DNA from: Actinoplanes sp. KI2
GTDB lineage: Bacteria; Actinomycetota; Actinomycetes; Mycobacteriales; Micromonosporaceae
Reading direction: 5' to 3'
NCBI RefSeq assembly: GCF_025630775.1
Contig: NZ_JAOSZE010000070.1
Span: forward strand, 1 to 36,971
Length of the DNA: 36,971 nucleotides
Positions 14,222 through 22,350 of this stretch are shown here, one piece after another. The notes beneath the pieces are model-generated. The model saw nothing but the letters and a program-made list of their open reading frames with translations, did not search any database and was not told the DNA's origin. The number at the start of each line of letters is the position of its first letter. Position 1 is the first letter of the stretch. Made by a program: the position numbers and the translations under genes.

Positions 14222-16081
14222 CTAGCGACTATCGGCGAGGGCTCCTCCTTGTAGGAAGGTCAGTTCCTCCGCCAAGGACGCGGTGGGGACGGCGGTGAAG
14301 CCTGGCAGGTCCGCGCCGATCAGCAGCAGCGGGCGGGACCGGTCCGACTGGGCCGCCGCCTCGGCGAGACTGTGGTGGGCGTACACCTCCGCGGCGTCCC
14401 CCCGATCGCCGAGGTACCGCTCCGCGAACGGCGCCGGCAGGTGGTTCCAGTCGGTGACCGGGTCGCGGGCCACCGCCCGATGGAAGATGTCCGGCCGCCG
14501 CAGCACCGCCATCGCCGCCAGCCAGCCGCCCAGCCCCGACCCGCGCACCGACACCGTCGACAGGTCCAGGTCGGGGTGCTTGCCGACCAGCGCGTGCAGG
14601 GCGTCCACCTGATCCGTCAGGGCCACGTCGCCCAGCCTGCGGTGCACCACCTTCTCGAAGCTGGGCGCCACCCCCGGCGTACCTCGGGAATCGACGCTCA
14701 CCACCGCGAACCCCGCGTCGGCCCACCACTGCCGCTCCTGCCACGCCGACGGGTCGGTCACCACCTGTTGATAGCCGGTGCCGTCGCCCAGCGTGACCAG
14801 CACCGGGATCTTCGCGCCGCCCACGAAGCCGGCCGGGTACAGCACCGCGGCCGGCAGGCGCCGATCGGTGACCCGTTCCAGGATCGGGCTGGGGTGGTAG
14901 GGCAGGGGCGCCGACAGGTTGCGCAGCGTCGCCACCCGGGCCTCGCCACGCCACACCGTGTCGTCGAGGACCAGCACGTCGCCGTTGGCCTCGGCGCGAT
15001 GCCAGCCCGGGGTCATGCTGATCTTGCGGGCCTCCGCGCCGCCGCCGGCCAGGGACGCGCGCACGCGGAACACCGACTGCGCCGACGGGTCGCCGTCGGT
15101 CCCCTCGACGATCAGGTCGGGCACGCCGCTCGGAGCGTCGGCCCGGGGCAGCGTGCCGACCACCCGCCGCACGTAGAGGCCGGGCGGGGTGAGCAGGCTG
15201 CCGTCGGCGAACAGGCAGCGCGCGTCGAAGCCGTCGTGCGCCAGCTCGCCGCCGACCAGCACCCGGCCGTCCGGCAGGTGCCGCGGCGTGCCGGCCACCG
15301 GCTCCACCCAGCGGGCGTCGGCCAGCTCGGCGTGCACCTGCGTCTCCCCGGTCCGCGGATCGATCGCCAGCACCAGCCCGTGCTGCTGCATCCGGCGCAG
15401 CACGGTGATCAACGGGCCGCCGCCGTCGGCCCAGCGCACATTCGCCACGTACGGGTAGGTCTCCCGGTCCCAATGCACGTCCACCCAGCCCTCGTCGAGG
15501 TCGAGCAGGTGCAGGCTGGTCGCCGCGGCCGTCCGGGTGGCCAGGATCTGGGTGCCGTCCGGCGACCACCACCAGCCGCGCCGCCGGCCGAACTGCACGG
15601 CGGCCGGGTCGGGCACGCCCCACGAGATCAGGCCGCCGTGCTCGCGCCAGGCCGTGCCGGGCTCGCCGGCCAGCAGCCGGTCGCCGGCCGGCCCGACGAC
15701 GCGCAGCGACGCGGACCCGCCGGCCACGGTCACGTACCCGATGTGCCGTCCGGCCGGGTCGGGCCGCGGATCCTCGACCGGGCCGGTGGCCGGCACCTCG
15801 CCGACCGTGAAGGTCATCAGATCGGCGCGGAAGAGACGACCGTCGCGCGCGAACGCCGCCGTCCGGGCGTCACGGTCCACCGCGTACGCGGAAATCGGAC
15901 CCTCGGCCACCAACCTCTCCTCGCCGGTGGTCACGGTCAGCGCCCAGAGCGCCGGGTCCGGATCCTCCGGCCCGGCCGAGCGCAGGAAGGCCACCCGGGC
16001 GCCGTCCGCGCCGATCTTGACGGCGTGCGGCGCGCCGTAACGGAAGTGACCGGTGCGATCGGCGAGGGCGGGGTAGTCCAC
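14222..16081 (-). CDS. S9 (DPP-IV/prolyl oligopeptidase-like) protein, catalytically degenerate
   Basis: A 619-residue protein with a beta-propeller first half (DPP-IV N-terminal type: GAPHAVKIGADGARVAFLRS, YVTVAGGSASLRVV, RGWWWSPDGTQILATR) and an alpha/beta-hydrolase second half (VVSVDSRGTPG, DQVDALHALVGKHPDLDL, VSVRGSGLGGWLAAMAVLRR). In active relatives the nucleophile elbow is RGWSxGG; here it is RGSGLGG, so the catalytic Ser position is Gly516, with a Ser one residue earlier (Ser515). The protein ends soon after PLLLIGADLPGFTAVP, where the catalytic Asp (HGxxDDNV) and later His (GVTH) should lie; both are missing. Length is roughly 70 short. GTG 16081 precedes the conserved DYPALADRTGHFRYG. 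Probably non-enzymatic or decaying. Confidence 0.85.
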   Translation of the reverse strand: MDYPALADRTGHFRYGAPHAVKIGADGARVAFLRSAGPEDPDPALWALTVTTGEERLVAEGPISAYAVDRDARTAAFARDGRLFRADLMTFTVGEVPATGPVEDPRPDPAGRHIGYVTVAGGSASLRVVGPAGDRLLAGEPGTAWREHGGLISWGVPDPAAVQFGRRRGWWWSPDGTQILATRTAAATSLHLLDLDEGWVDVHWDRETYPYVANVRWADGGGPLITVLRRMQQHGLVLAIDPRTGETQVHAELADARWVEPVAGTPRHLPDGRVLVGGELAHDGFDARCLFADGSLLTPPGLYVRRVVGTLPRADAPSGVPDLIVEGTDGDPSAQSVFRVRASLAGGGAEARKISMTPGWHRAEANGDVLVLDDTVWRGEARVATLRNLSAPLPYHPSPILERVTDRRLPAAVLYPAGFVGGAKIPVLVTLGDGTGYQQVVTDPSAWQERQWWADAGFAVVSVDSRGTPGVAPSFEKVVHRRLGDVALTDQVDALHALVGKHPDLDLSTVSVRGSGLGGWLAAMAVLRRPDIFHRAVARDPVTDWNHLPAPFAERYLGDRGDAAEVYAHHSLAEAAAQSDRSRPLLLIGADLPGFTAVPTASLAEELTFLQGGALADSR

Positions 16082-16162
16082 GCGTCCAGCATCGCTGATC
16101 AAGGGTGCACCGCGCCGCGCAAACTCGCAGCCCGGCTCTGAAAAGGCGAGCCTGCCGCCGCG

Positions 16163-16168
16163 TAGAGT
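16163..16168 (+). promoter_or_regulatory. Leaderless -10 element (TAGAGT) of mshB
   Basis: TAGAGT lies 7 nt before GTG 16176. It fixes the start codon and implies a leaderless mRNA. Confidence 0.5.
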
Positions 16169-16175
16169 TGCCGCC

Positions 16176-17078
16176 GTGACTGACGCCCTGCCCGCGCGCC
16201 GCCTGCTGCTGGTGCACGCCCATCCCGACGACGAGGTCACCGGCACCGGCGCGACGATGGCCCACTACGCGGCCGCGGGCGCCCACGTGACGCTCGTTAC
16301 CTGCACGCTCGGCGAGGAGGGCGAGATCCACGTCCCCGAGCTGGCGCAGCTCGAGGCCGGGCAGGCCGACCAGCTCGGCGGGTACCGCCTCGGCGAGCTG
16401 GCCCGCGCGTGCGCGGCGCTGGGCGTCACCGACCACCGCATCCTGGGCGGCGCGGGCCACTACCGCGACTCGGGGATGATGGGCCTGCCGACCAACGATC
16501 ACCCCCGCGCGTTCTGGGGCGCCGACGTCGACGAGGCCGCCGCCCTGCTGGTCGAGGTGATCCGGGAGATCCGGCCGCAGATCATGATCACGTACGACGA
16601 GAACGGCTTCTACGGCCATCCCGATCACATCCAGGCGCACCGGGTCGCCATGCGCGCCGCCGAGCTGGCCGGGGCGGACGGCCCGCAGAAGATTTACTGG
16701 ACCGCGATGCCGCTCAGCGTGCTGCGCGACGGCATGGAGGCGTTCCGCGGCCTCGACGACAACCCCTTCGCCGACGTGGAGAGGGTGGAGGACCTGCCGT
16801 TCGGGCACACCGACGAAGAGATCGCGGCCCGGATCGACGGCACCGACCACTACCAGCAGAAGACGGCGGCGATGCGGGCGCACGCCACCCAGATTCCGGA
16901 CAACTCCTGGCTGTACGGCATCGCCGGGGACTTCGGCGGCGAGTTCATGGGCGTCGAATACTTTCTGCTCGCCAAGGGTGAGCGCGGCCCGGGCGAGGGC
17001 CCGCACAACTGGGAGAGCGACCTGTTCAGCGGTCTGCACATCGACGAGCCGGCGAGAGCGGACGCGGCCGCCAGATGA
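16176..17078 (+). CDS. mshB: N-acetyl-glucosaminyl-inositol deacetylase MshB (mycothiol synthesis)
   Basis: A 300-residue zinc deacetylase of the PIG-L/LmbE family. It removes acetate from GlcNAc-inositol, the second mycothiol-specific step, before MshC adds cysteine. Zn ligands read as His16 and Asp19 (AHPDDE) and His151 (GHPDH). MshB-specific blocks are TCTLGEEGE, ADQLGGYRLGELA and LGGAGHYRDSGM, which distinguish it from Mca, where the last block differs. It is followed by a membrane-protein gene with a 4-bp overlap, the same order as Rv1170-Rv1171 in M. tuberculosis (from memory). GTG start supported by the TAGAGT -10. Confidence 0.93.
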   Translation: MTDALPARRLLLVHAHPDDEVTGTGATMAHYAAAGAHVTLVTCTLGEEGEIHVPELAQLEAGQADQLGGYRLGELARACAALGVTDHRILGGAGHYRDSGMMGLPTNDHPRAFWGADVDEAAALLVEVIREIRPQIMITYDENGFYGHPDHIQAHRVAMRAAELAGADGPQKIYWTAMPLSVLRDGMEAFRGLDDNPFADVERVEDLPFGHTDEEIAARIDGTDHYQQKTAAMRAHATQIPDNSWLYGIAGDFGGEFMGVEYFLLAKGERGPGEGPHNWESDLFSGLHIDEPARADAAAR

Positions 17079-17551
17079 TCGATTCGCGGGAAGAGGTCCA
17101 GCCCGAGGCGCCCCCGGCGCGCCGCTCGTGGGAACCGATCATCGTGGCGGGCGGGCTGGTGGTCGCGATCCTGGCCGCCTTCTTCTCCGGCGTGCTGGAG
17201 CTGTTCCTCACCCCGTTGCGTTGGGGCGACCTGACGACGATCTGGCGCGGCTCCGCGATCGGCTCCGGCCACGGCCCGCTGCTCGGCCTCTCGATCCTGC
17301 TGGCCGCGGTCGGCAACTACGCGATCGCCTGGTTCGCGGTCAGCACCACCGGCGGCCGCCGCTGGGCGCTCGGCCCGCCGTGGGCGCTCTGGACGCTGAT
17401 GATGCTGCTGGCCGCCGGCGTGCGCACGCACGAGGGCGACTACCTGCTGGCCGGCAACGACTGGATCGGGCTCGCGATGATCCTGGTCGGCAGCCTGGCC
17501 TTCGCCGTCTATTCGTACCGGATGATCCTGCAAAGGCTGCCGAAGCAATGA
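17075..17551 (+). CDS. Four-helix membrane protein coupled to mshB
   Basis: A 158-residue protein of unknown function with four likely transmembrane helices (about 21-41, 65-87, 97-114, 127-147). It has the conserved-looking fragments LTPLRWGDLTTIWRGS and VRTHEGDYLLAGNDWIGLAM between helices. The N-terminal 17 residues are charged and cytoplasmic. ATG 17075 overlaps the mshB stop (ATGA), so translation is coupled. The same pairing with mshB is found in other actinobacteria as I recall it (Rv1171 position), suggesting a role linked to mycothiol or envelope, but nothing in the sequence shows which. Confidence 0.8.
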   Translation: MIDSREEVQPEAPPARRSWEPIIVAGGLVVAILAAFFSGVLELFLTPLRWGDLTTIWRGSAIGSGHGPLLGLSILLAAVGNYAIAWFAVSTTGGRRWALGPPWALWTLMMLLAAGVRTHEGDYLLAGNDWIGLAMILVGSLAFAVYSYRMILQRLPKQ

Positions 17552-17644
17552 TTCGCAGCTGACTCTCAGGTTTCATCGAGGACTCGTGGCGCGTCATCCG
17601 CAAAGATGGCCCACGGGGTCGAGCGCCGGACGTTCCTCTGGCGT

Positions 17645-17680
17645 TACGATCCCGAGCCACGGATTGCGGTTTTCAGGAGG
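17645..17680 (+). promoter_or_regulatory. -10 element and Shine-Dalgarno of the 17686 gene
   Basis: TACGAT (17645-17650) is a likely -10 and AGGAGG (about 17675-17680) a perfect ribosome-binding site before ATG 17686. This is a leadered gene, unlike most neighbours. Confidence 0.45.
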
Positions 17681-17685
17681 ACAAC

Positions 17686-18156
17686 ATGAGGCAGCAGCGC
17701 TGGTTCGCGCCCGCGGCGCTGGCGATCGGCTTGTTCGCGATCAACGTCGTGGCCCGTCTGATCATCCGCCTCTTCTTCGACGGCAACGACTCGGCGGAGA
17801 ACACGGCCTCGGTCATCATGTTCGCCCTGATCGGCCTGACCCTCGCGGTCTGGACGTTCGTGGCCTGCCAGCGCAAGCGCCCCAGCGAGTGGCTGCTGCC
17901 CGACCTGGTCTTCGGCGCGCTCGGCGGCCTGCTGCTGACCGTCCTGATCGGGCCGTTCATCAGCGGCGGGCAGCCGTTCAAGTCCGGTGCCGGCGACTTC
18001 TTCTTCCAGGTCTGGCTCTACGCCGGCTTCGCGATCGGCGGCACGCTGCTCGGCTACTGGGTCGCCATGCTGTTCGGCCGCGACTTCCGGTCCCGCTCGC
18101 TCAAGGCGTACTCGGAGACCCGGGCGGCGAAGCCGCGCAAGGTCGTCCGCCGCTAG
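17686..18156 (+). CDS. Four-helix membrane protein, unknown function
   Basis: A 156-residue protein, not recognised. Hydrophobic segments at about 8-28, 43-63, 73-94 and 108-131 suggest four helices. Short charged loops (ACQRKRPSEWLLPDL) and a basic C-terminal tail (RAAKPRKVVRR) indicate a cytoplasmic C-terminus. Strong Shine-Dalgarno sequence. It ends convergently with the GNAT gene, overlapping it by 4 bp, so no spacer terminator exists between them. Confidence 0.75.
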   Translation: MRQQRWFAPAALAIGLFAINVVARLIIRLFFDGNDSAENTASVIMFALIGLTLAVWTFVACQRKRPSEWLLPDLVFGALGGLLLTVLIGPFISGGQPFKSGAGDFFFQVWLYAGFAIGGTLLGYWVAMLFGRDFRSRSLKAYSETRAAKPRKVVRR

Positions 18157-19112
18157 GGCGCTTCCCGGGTCAGATAGGTGTGGTGGGTGCCGAAGCGCAA
18201 CCCGCCGTACAGGCTGACCGCGGCGGTGTTCCGCTCCTCCACCTGTAGGTAGGCGCGGGTGCTGCCGTGCTGCGTCGCCCACTGCGCGAGGCCGCCGACC
18301 ACCTGCTGGGCGATGCCGCGTCGGCGGGCGGCGGGCGCGGTCTGCAGCAGCGAGATGCCGAGCCAGCGGTCCGGGCCGGTGATGGCGCCGCGCGCCACCG
18401 CGATCAGCGAGCCGTCGGCATCGTGCACCTGAGCAAAAACAGCTTCCGGTACGCCGGTGAGAATGCGCACCGCGGTCGGCGGCAGGGCGCCCTTGTGCTC
18501 GGCGACCATCGCGAACCAGTCGTCGCTGGGAGCATCGGCCAGCTCGACCGGGGGCAGGTCACCGCGCGGCGGGACGGCGGCGAGCACCGCGGGCAGCACG
18601 GCGGTCTGCACCAGGGTGAGCGGCCGAGCGGTCCAGCCGCGCTCGTCGAGGGCGGCGTTGACCGGGGCGGCGAGCGGCATCGGCGCATTGATCAGCGGCT
18701 GCTGGCCGTGCGCTTGGTACCACGCCACCACGGCGTCGATCGCGGCCTCGAGCGTACGGTCCGGGTCGCCGACGGCCAGCGCCGAGTTCGCCCGGCCGGT
18801 CCAGTTGCCGGCCGCCCGCAACAGCCAGCTGCCCAGGCGCGACTGGATCGGCGCCGGCCAGGCGGCGTTGGCCGCGAGCTCGAGGGCGATCACGCCGGCC
18901 GCCGGCGGGCGGCGCGCGGCCGGGACCCGCTTGGCCCGGTGCACTTCCTCCAGGGGCACCCGCAACGTCCCTTTTTCGGTGGCGATCGTGAGATCCGTCT
19001 CGGTGAGGTCGACGAGCTCCCCGAGTGCATCGGAATACAGCGTTCGCTCCGGCGAGACGCCTACAATCCGGCGTACTACCACCCGGTGTCCCACATCCTG
19101 CCGACGGAGCAC
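18153..19112 (-). CDS. GNAT acetyltransferase with N-terminal SH3-like domain
   Basis: A 319-residue protein. The N-terminal ~65 residues (GHRVVVRRIVG..ERTLYSDALGELVDLTETDLTIATEKGTLRVPLEEVHRAKRVP) look like a small beta-barrel domain. The middle (80-200) is a divergent first GNAT lobe, and 200-319 a clear GNAT domain with acetyl-CoA loop QTAPAARRRGIAQQVVGGL and the closing YLQVEERNTAAVSLYGGLRF. The substrate is unknown. GTG 19112 has a near-perfect Shine-Dalgarno (GGAGGTGA). It is divergent from the ferredoxin gene, an arrangement I recall as common in actinobacteria near fdx-dapC. Confidence 0.88.
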   Translation of the reverse strand: MLRRQDVGHRVVVRRIVGVSPERTLYSDALGELVDLTETDLTIATEKGTLRVPLEEVHRAKRVPAARRPPAAGVIALELAANAAWPAPIQSRLGSWLLRAAGNWTGRANSALAVGDPDRTLEAAIDAVVAWYQAHGQQPLINAPMPLAAPVNAALDERGWTARPLTLVQTAVLPAVLAAVPPRGDLPPVELADAPSDDWFAMVAEHKGALPPTAVRILTGVPEAVFAQVHDADGSLIAVARGAITGPDRWLGISLLQTAPAARRRGIAQQVVGGLAQWATQHGSTRAYLQVEERNTAAVSLYGGLRFGTHHTYLTREAP

Positions 19113-19137
19113 GTGTCACCTCCTCCGGCGGAGATAC

Positions 19138-19143
19138 TAGGCT
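19138..19143 (+). promoter_or_regulatory. Candidate -10 element (TAGGCT) for the ferredoxin-dapC operon
   Basis: TAGGCT sits about 50 bp before GTG 19195, leaving a leader of roughly 45 nt that contains the Shine-Dalgarno GGAGGG. No convincing -35. Confidence 0.35.
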
Positions 19144-19194
19144 CTGCATTCGTCGCCGGCGGTTCGCGCGGCGTGGCTTTGGAGGGAAAGACCC

Positions 19195-19518
19195 GTGACC
19201 TACATCATCGCTGAGCCCTGCGTCGATGTGCTCGACAAGGCATGCATCGAAGAGTGCCCGGTCGACTGCATCTACGAGGGCAACCGGATGCTCTACATCC
19301 ACCCCGATGAGTGTGTGGACTGCGGGGCGTGCGAGCCGGTCTGCCCGGTCGAGGCGATCTTCTACGAGGACGACGTGCCCGACCAGTGGAAGGACTACAC
19401 GAACGCGAACTACGAGTTCTTCGAGGACCTCGGCTCGCCCGGCGGCGCCGCGAAGAAGGGCAAGATCGACAAGGATGCCGCGTTCGTGGCGGCCCAGCCG
19501 CCCCGGGGCGACCACTGA
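19195..19518 (+). CDS. fdxA: Seven-iron ferredoxin
   Basis: A 107-residue 7Fe ferredoxin carrying one [3Fe-4S] and one [4Fe-4S] cluster. Cys9, Cys17 and Cys50 fit the 3Fe set, and Cys21, Cys40, Cys43 and Cys46 the 4Fe set, matching the Azotobacter-type spacing shifted by one. Cys25 is an additional cysteine (CIEECPVDC). The ~45-residue tail after the second motif (EDDVPDQWKDYTNANYEFFEDLGSPGG) is typical of actinobacterial FdxA/FdxC, electron donors to cytochromes P450 and other oxidoreductases. GTG start with a GGAGGG Shine-Dalgarno. Its stop overlaps the dapC start. Confidence 0.95.
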   Translation: MTYIIAEPCVDVLDKACIEECPVDCIYEGNRMLYIHPDECVDCGACEPVCPVEAIFYEDDVPDQWKDYTNANYEFFEDLGSPGGAAKKGKIDKDAAFVAAQPPRGDH

Positions 19519-20606
19519 GCGCTCTCGCGTCGGCCCTGCCGGACTTCCCCTGGGACCTGCTGGAGCCGGCGAAGGCCAAGGCCGCCGCGCACCCCGGCGG
19601 CATCGTCGACCTGTCCGTCGGCACCCCGGTCGACCCGGTTCCGGCATTGATTCGCCAGGCGCTCGCCGACGCGTCGGACGCACCGGGGTACCCGCTCACC
19701 GCGGGCACCCCGGCGCTCCGCGCGGCGATCGCCGGCTGGCTGGCCCGGGCGTGCAACGCCTCGGGTGAGCCCGGGGTGCTGCCCACGATCGGTTCCAAGG
19801 AACTGGTCGCCTGGCTGCCCACCCTGCTCGGGGTCCGCCCCGGGGACGTCGTGGTGATCCCCTCGGTCTGCTACCCGACGTACGAGGTCGGCGGCCTGCT
19901 GGCCGGTGCCACCGTGGTGCGCAGCGACTCGCTGACCGCGCTCGGCCCGGACCGCCGGATCAAACTGATCTGGATCAACTCGCCGTCCAACCCGACCGGC
20001 AGGGTGCTGCCGGTCGAGCACCTGCGCAAGGTCGTCGCCTGGGCCCGCGAGCGCGGCGTGACCGTGGTCAGCGACGAGTGCTACCTGTCGCTGGGCTGGG
20101 AAAGCCGCCCGGTCTCGGTGCTCGACGACGCGGTCACCGGCGGCGACTACACCGGCGTCCTGGCCGTGCACTCGCTCTCCAAGCGGTCGAACCTCGCCGG
20201 TTACCGGGCTGGCTTCCTCGGCGGCGACCCGGCGCTGGTCGCCGGCCTGCTCGCGGTCCGTAAGCACGCCGGCATGATCGTCCCGGCGCCGGTGCAGGCC
20301 GCGATGATCGCCGCGCTCGGCGACGAGACGCACGTCGAGCGCCAGCGCGAGTTGTACGCCGCCCGGCGCGACACGCTGCGTACCGCCCTCGCCAAGGCGG
20401 GCTTCGAGATCGATCACTCGGAGGCGGGCCTGTACCTGTGGGCCACCCGCGGCGAGGACTGCTGGCAGACCGTCGACGGCCTCGCCGAGAAGGGCATCCT
20501 GGCCGCTCCGGGCGCCTTCTACGGCCCGGCCGCGGCCCAGCACGTCCGGATCGCGCTGACCGCCACCGACGAACGCGTCGCTGCCGCGGTGGCCCGGCTG
20601 TCCTGA
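19515..20606 (+). CDS. dapC: N-succinyldiaminopimelate aminotransferase, apparent CTG start
   Basis: A 363-residue class I/II PLP aminotransferase converting N-succinyl-2-amino-6-ketopimelate to N-succinyl-LL-diaminopimelate, using glutamate, between DapD and DapE. PLP lysine is Lys223 in HSLSKRSNLAGYR. SPSNPTG (156-162) and Asp187 in SDECY contact the cofactor. The conserved N-terminus SALASALPDFPWDLLEPAK follows directly on a CTG overlapping the ferredoxin stop (CTGA), where relatives use ATG or GTG. No ATG, GTG or TTG is in frame nearby on either side at a sensible place. The start is therefore unusual and marked as such. Confidence 0.9.
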   Translation: MSALASALPDFPWDLLEPAKAKAAAHPGGIVDLSVGTPVDPVPALIRQALADASDAPGYPLTAGTPALRAAIAGWLARACNASGEPGVLPTIGSKELVAWLPTLLGVRPGDVVVIPSVCYPTYEVGGLLAGATVVRSDSLTALGPDRRIKLIWINSPSNPTGRVLPVEHLRKVVAWARERGVTVVSDECYLSLGWESRPVSVLDDAVTGGDYTGVLAVHSLSKRSNLAGYRAGFLGGDPALVAGLLAVRKHAGMIVPAPVQAAMIAALGDETHVERQRELYAARRDTLRTALAKAGFEIDHSEAGLYLWATRGEDCWQTVDGLAEKGILAAPGAFYGPAAAQHVRIALTATDERVAAAVARLS

Positions 20607-20661
20607 CTCTGGGTGATCTTCCGGTCGAGGGGTGAGGTTTTGCGGTCTCGACGCCCATCGC

Positions 20662-20700
20662 TACCCTCGGGGCCGGAACCATACGACGCTGCGGGGAGGC
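20662..20700 (+). promoter_or_regulatory. Promoter and ribosome-binding site of the T7SS cassette
   Basis: TACCCT (20662-20667) is a candidate -10, about 38 bp before GTG 20705. GGGGAGG (20694-20700) is a good Shine-Dalgarno, 4 nt from the start. Confidence 0.4.
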
Positions 20701-20704
20701 GGTC

Positions 20705-21118
20705 GTGGCTGACGGAGTGCACGTCGAGACGGATGGGCTGCACAAGTTCTCTAATCAGGTCCCTAACGACACGTCGACAACCCTCGCGTCGGGCTATTCG
20801 CGAGCCGGCGTGGAGCTCTCGGCCGGGATCGCGTTCGGGGCCAACAACGCCAGCGGCGGGGTGGCCGCGGCCAAGCAGCGCTATCAGGCCAGCCTGAAGG
20901 CCTCGACGCAGAACATCGAGGCATACCTGGAGGCGGCGGCGGTTCTCGCCGCGGCGGCCGGCAAGGTGGCCGACGCCTTGGAGAAGAGCGACGGCCGCTC
21001 CGCTCAGAGCGCCTCGCAGGTGAACGCCCTGATGGCGCAGGCGGTCGCCGAGGCGCAGGCCCGCCGGGCCATGGCCGACGGGCACCCGTCCACCCGGGGA
21101 GGTGCGCGGGCGATATGA
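20705..21118 (+). CDS. WXG100/ESX-like helical protein, putative T7SS substrate
   Basis: A 137-residue, almost wholly alpha-helical, Ala-rich protein without signal peptide or membrane segment. Its opening VHVETDGLHKFSNQVPND and helix pair (about 8-35 and 55-105) resemble the N-terminal actinobacterial ESX-type proteins that sit next to PPE-like and mycosin genes. No WxG turn is present; the expected loop is replaced by GIAFGANNASGG. No C-terminal YxxxD/E secretion motif was found. It is directly upstream of, and overlaps by 4 bp, the 21115 gene, probably forming a heterodimer with it. Assignment rests on context and fold rather than a strong motif. Confidence 0.65.
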   Translation: MADGVHVETDGLHKFSNQVPNDTSTTLASGYSRAGVELSAGIAFGANNASGGVAAAKQRYQASLKASTQNIEAYLEAAAVLAAAAGKVADALEKSDGRSAQSASQVNALMAQAVAEAQARRAMADGHPSTRGGARAI

Positions 21119-22350
21119 CCGACGAACCCGTGGTGACCAGCCTCTACTGCACGAACTGGGGCGGCTTCAACACGCCCCGCCTGTGGGCGATGGTGGAGCA
21201 CGAGGACGACGAGCCGAGCCGACGGCAGGTGAGCGCGTGGCGCACGCTGGCCGGCTCGGTGCGCAGCCAGCAGGAGGCGCTGAAGACGGCCCGCGCCGAT
21301 CTCGTCGCGGCCTGGCCGCCGGAGCAGAACCAGTCGTCGGCCGCCTTCGTGCAGGAACTCGACATCCTGATCGGCCGGCTCGACTCGGCCTCGGCCGACG
21401 CCGACGCCACGGCGAGCGGGCTGGACAACATCGTCTCCGCGATCCAGACCGCGAAGACGAAGCTGAAGCCGCTGTGGGAGCAGTACAAGGACAAGAGCTC
21501 CGACCTGATCCCGCACTGGTGGGACAAGGCCGAGGACGGCATCGACTCCCAGGCACGCAACGCGATGATCGAGGCCGAGCGCGCGGTGGAGGACTCTGTC
21601 TCGCTGCTCAAGGTCCCGGAGCCCTACCAGTTGAGAGTCGGCCAGATTGACGAGGAGGACGACGGCTCCGGGCGCCCGGTCCGTTCGGCCGCCGGCGGCG
21701 GGCACAGATCGACCTCCCGCGGGATCGATGTTTCAGTGCCGCACGACCCGCCGCCGCCGATGCCCGGCCACGACACGACGGTGCCCGGCGGCAATCAGGG
21801 TGGCAGCACCGGCGATGGCTCGGCAGGAAGCGTTGGCGGCGGGGGCGGCCCCGGACTGGCCGGCGTGATTACCCCCGGCCCACCCCCAGGCGTGCCGGGT
21901 GGCGGACAGCTCACCCCGCTGCCCACCGGTGGCGGCGGAGGATTACCCACTGGTGGCAGTCCGATCAACCCAGTCGTTCCCGGCCTGCTGCCCACCGGCG
22001 GCGGCGCGCCGATCGCCCCGGGTAGCGGCCTTCGACCCGGGCGGTTGACGCAGTCGGGCGTCCTCGGCGAGCCCGGTGCGGGCGTTTCCCGCGGGTCGCC
22101 GGTCGGGCGTAGTGGCCGGCAGCCACGACCGTCGTGGCTGTCCGACGACGAGGTCGGCCCCGACCGCAACCGGGGAACTGGAATGTCCGGCATGCCCGGT
22201 CGCGGCGGCCGTCGAGGGCGGAGCGATGACCAACTCGCCTTCGATCCGGACAACCCGTGGGCGGTCGCCGAGGGCGTCGAGCCGGTGATCGCTCCATCCA
22301 CCGACAAGCCGCGGCACGACCCCGGCCCAACCGTGATCGGCTGGCGCTAG
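21115..22350 (+). CDS. PPE-like/ESX-type protein with Gly/Pro-rich C-terminal half
   Basis: A 411-residue protein. Residues 1-185 are helical and charged, with tryptophans in NWGGFNTPRLWAMVEH and IPHWWDKAEDG. Residues about 190-340 are a Gly/Pro-rich disordered linker (GGGGGPGLAGVITPGPPPG, LPTGGGGGLPTGG). The last ~40 residues form a defined acidic tail ending DPGPTVIGWR, including NPWAVAEGVEPVI, a tail I recall on other actinobacterial T7SS-linked proteins. No signal peptide and no YxxxD/E motif. It overlaps the preceding gene by 4 bp, and its TAG stop shares a base with the mycosin GTG start. Probably an exported or envelope-associated T7SS partner; the exact role is unknown. Confidence 0.65.
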   Translation: MTDEPVVTSLYCTNWGGFNTPRLWAMVEHEDDEPSRRQVSAWRTLAGSVRSQQEALKTARADLVAAWPPEQNQSSAAFVQELDILIGRLDSASADADATASGLDNIVSAIQTAKTKLKPLWEQYKDKSSDLIPHWWDKAEDGIDSQARNAMIEAERAVEDSVSLLKVPEPYQLRVGQIDEEDDGSGRPVRSAAGGGHRSTSRGIDVSVPHDPPPPMPGHDTTVPGGNQGGSTGDGSAGSVGGGGGPGLAGVITPGPPPGVPGGGQLTPLPTGGGGGLPTGGSPINPVVPGLLPTGGGAPIAPGSGLRPGRLTQSGVLGEPGAGVSRGSPVGRSGRQPRPSWLSDDEVGPDRNRGTGMSGMPGRGGRRGRSDDQLAFDPDNPWAVAEGVEPVIAPSTDKPRHDPGPTVIGWR

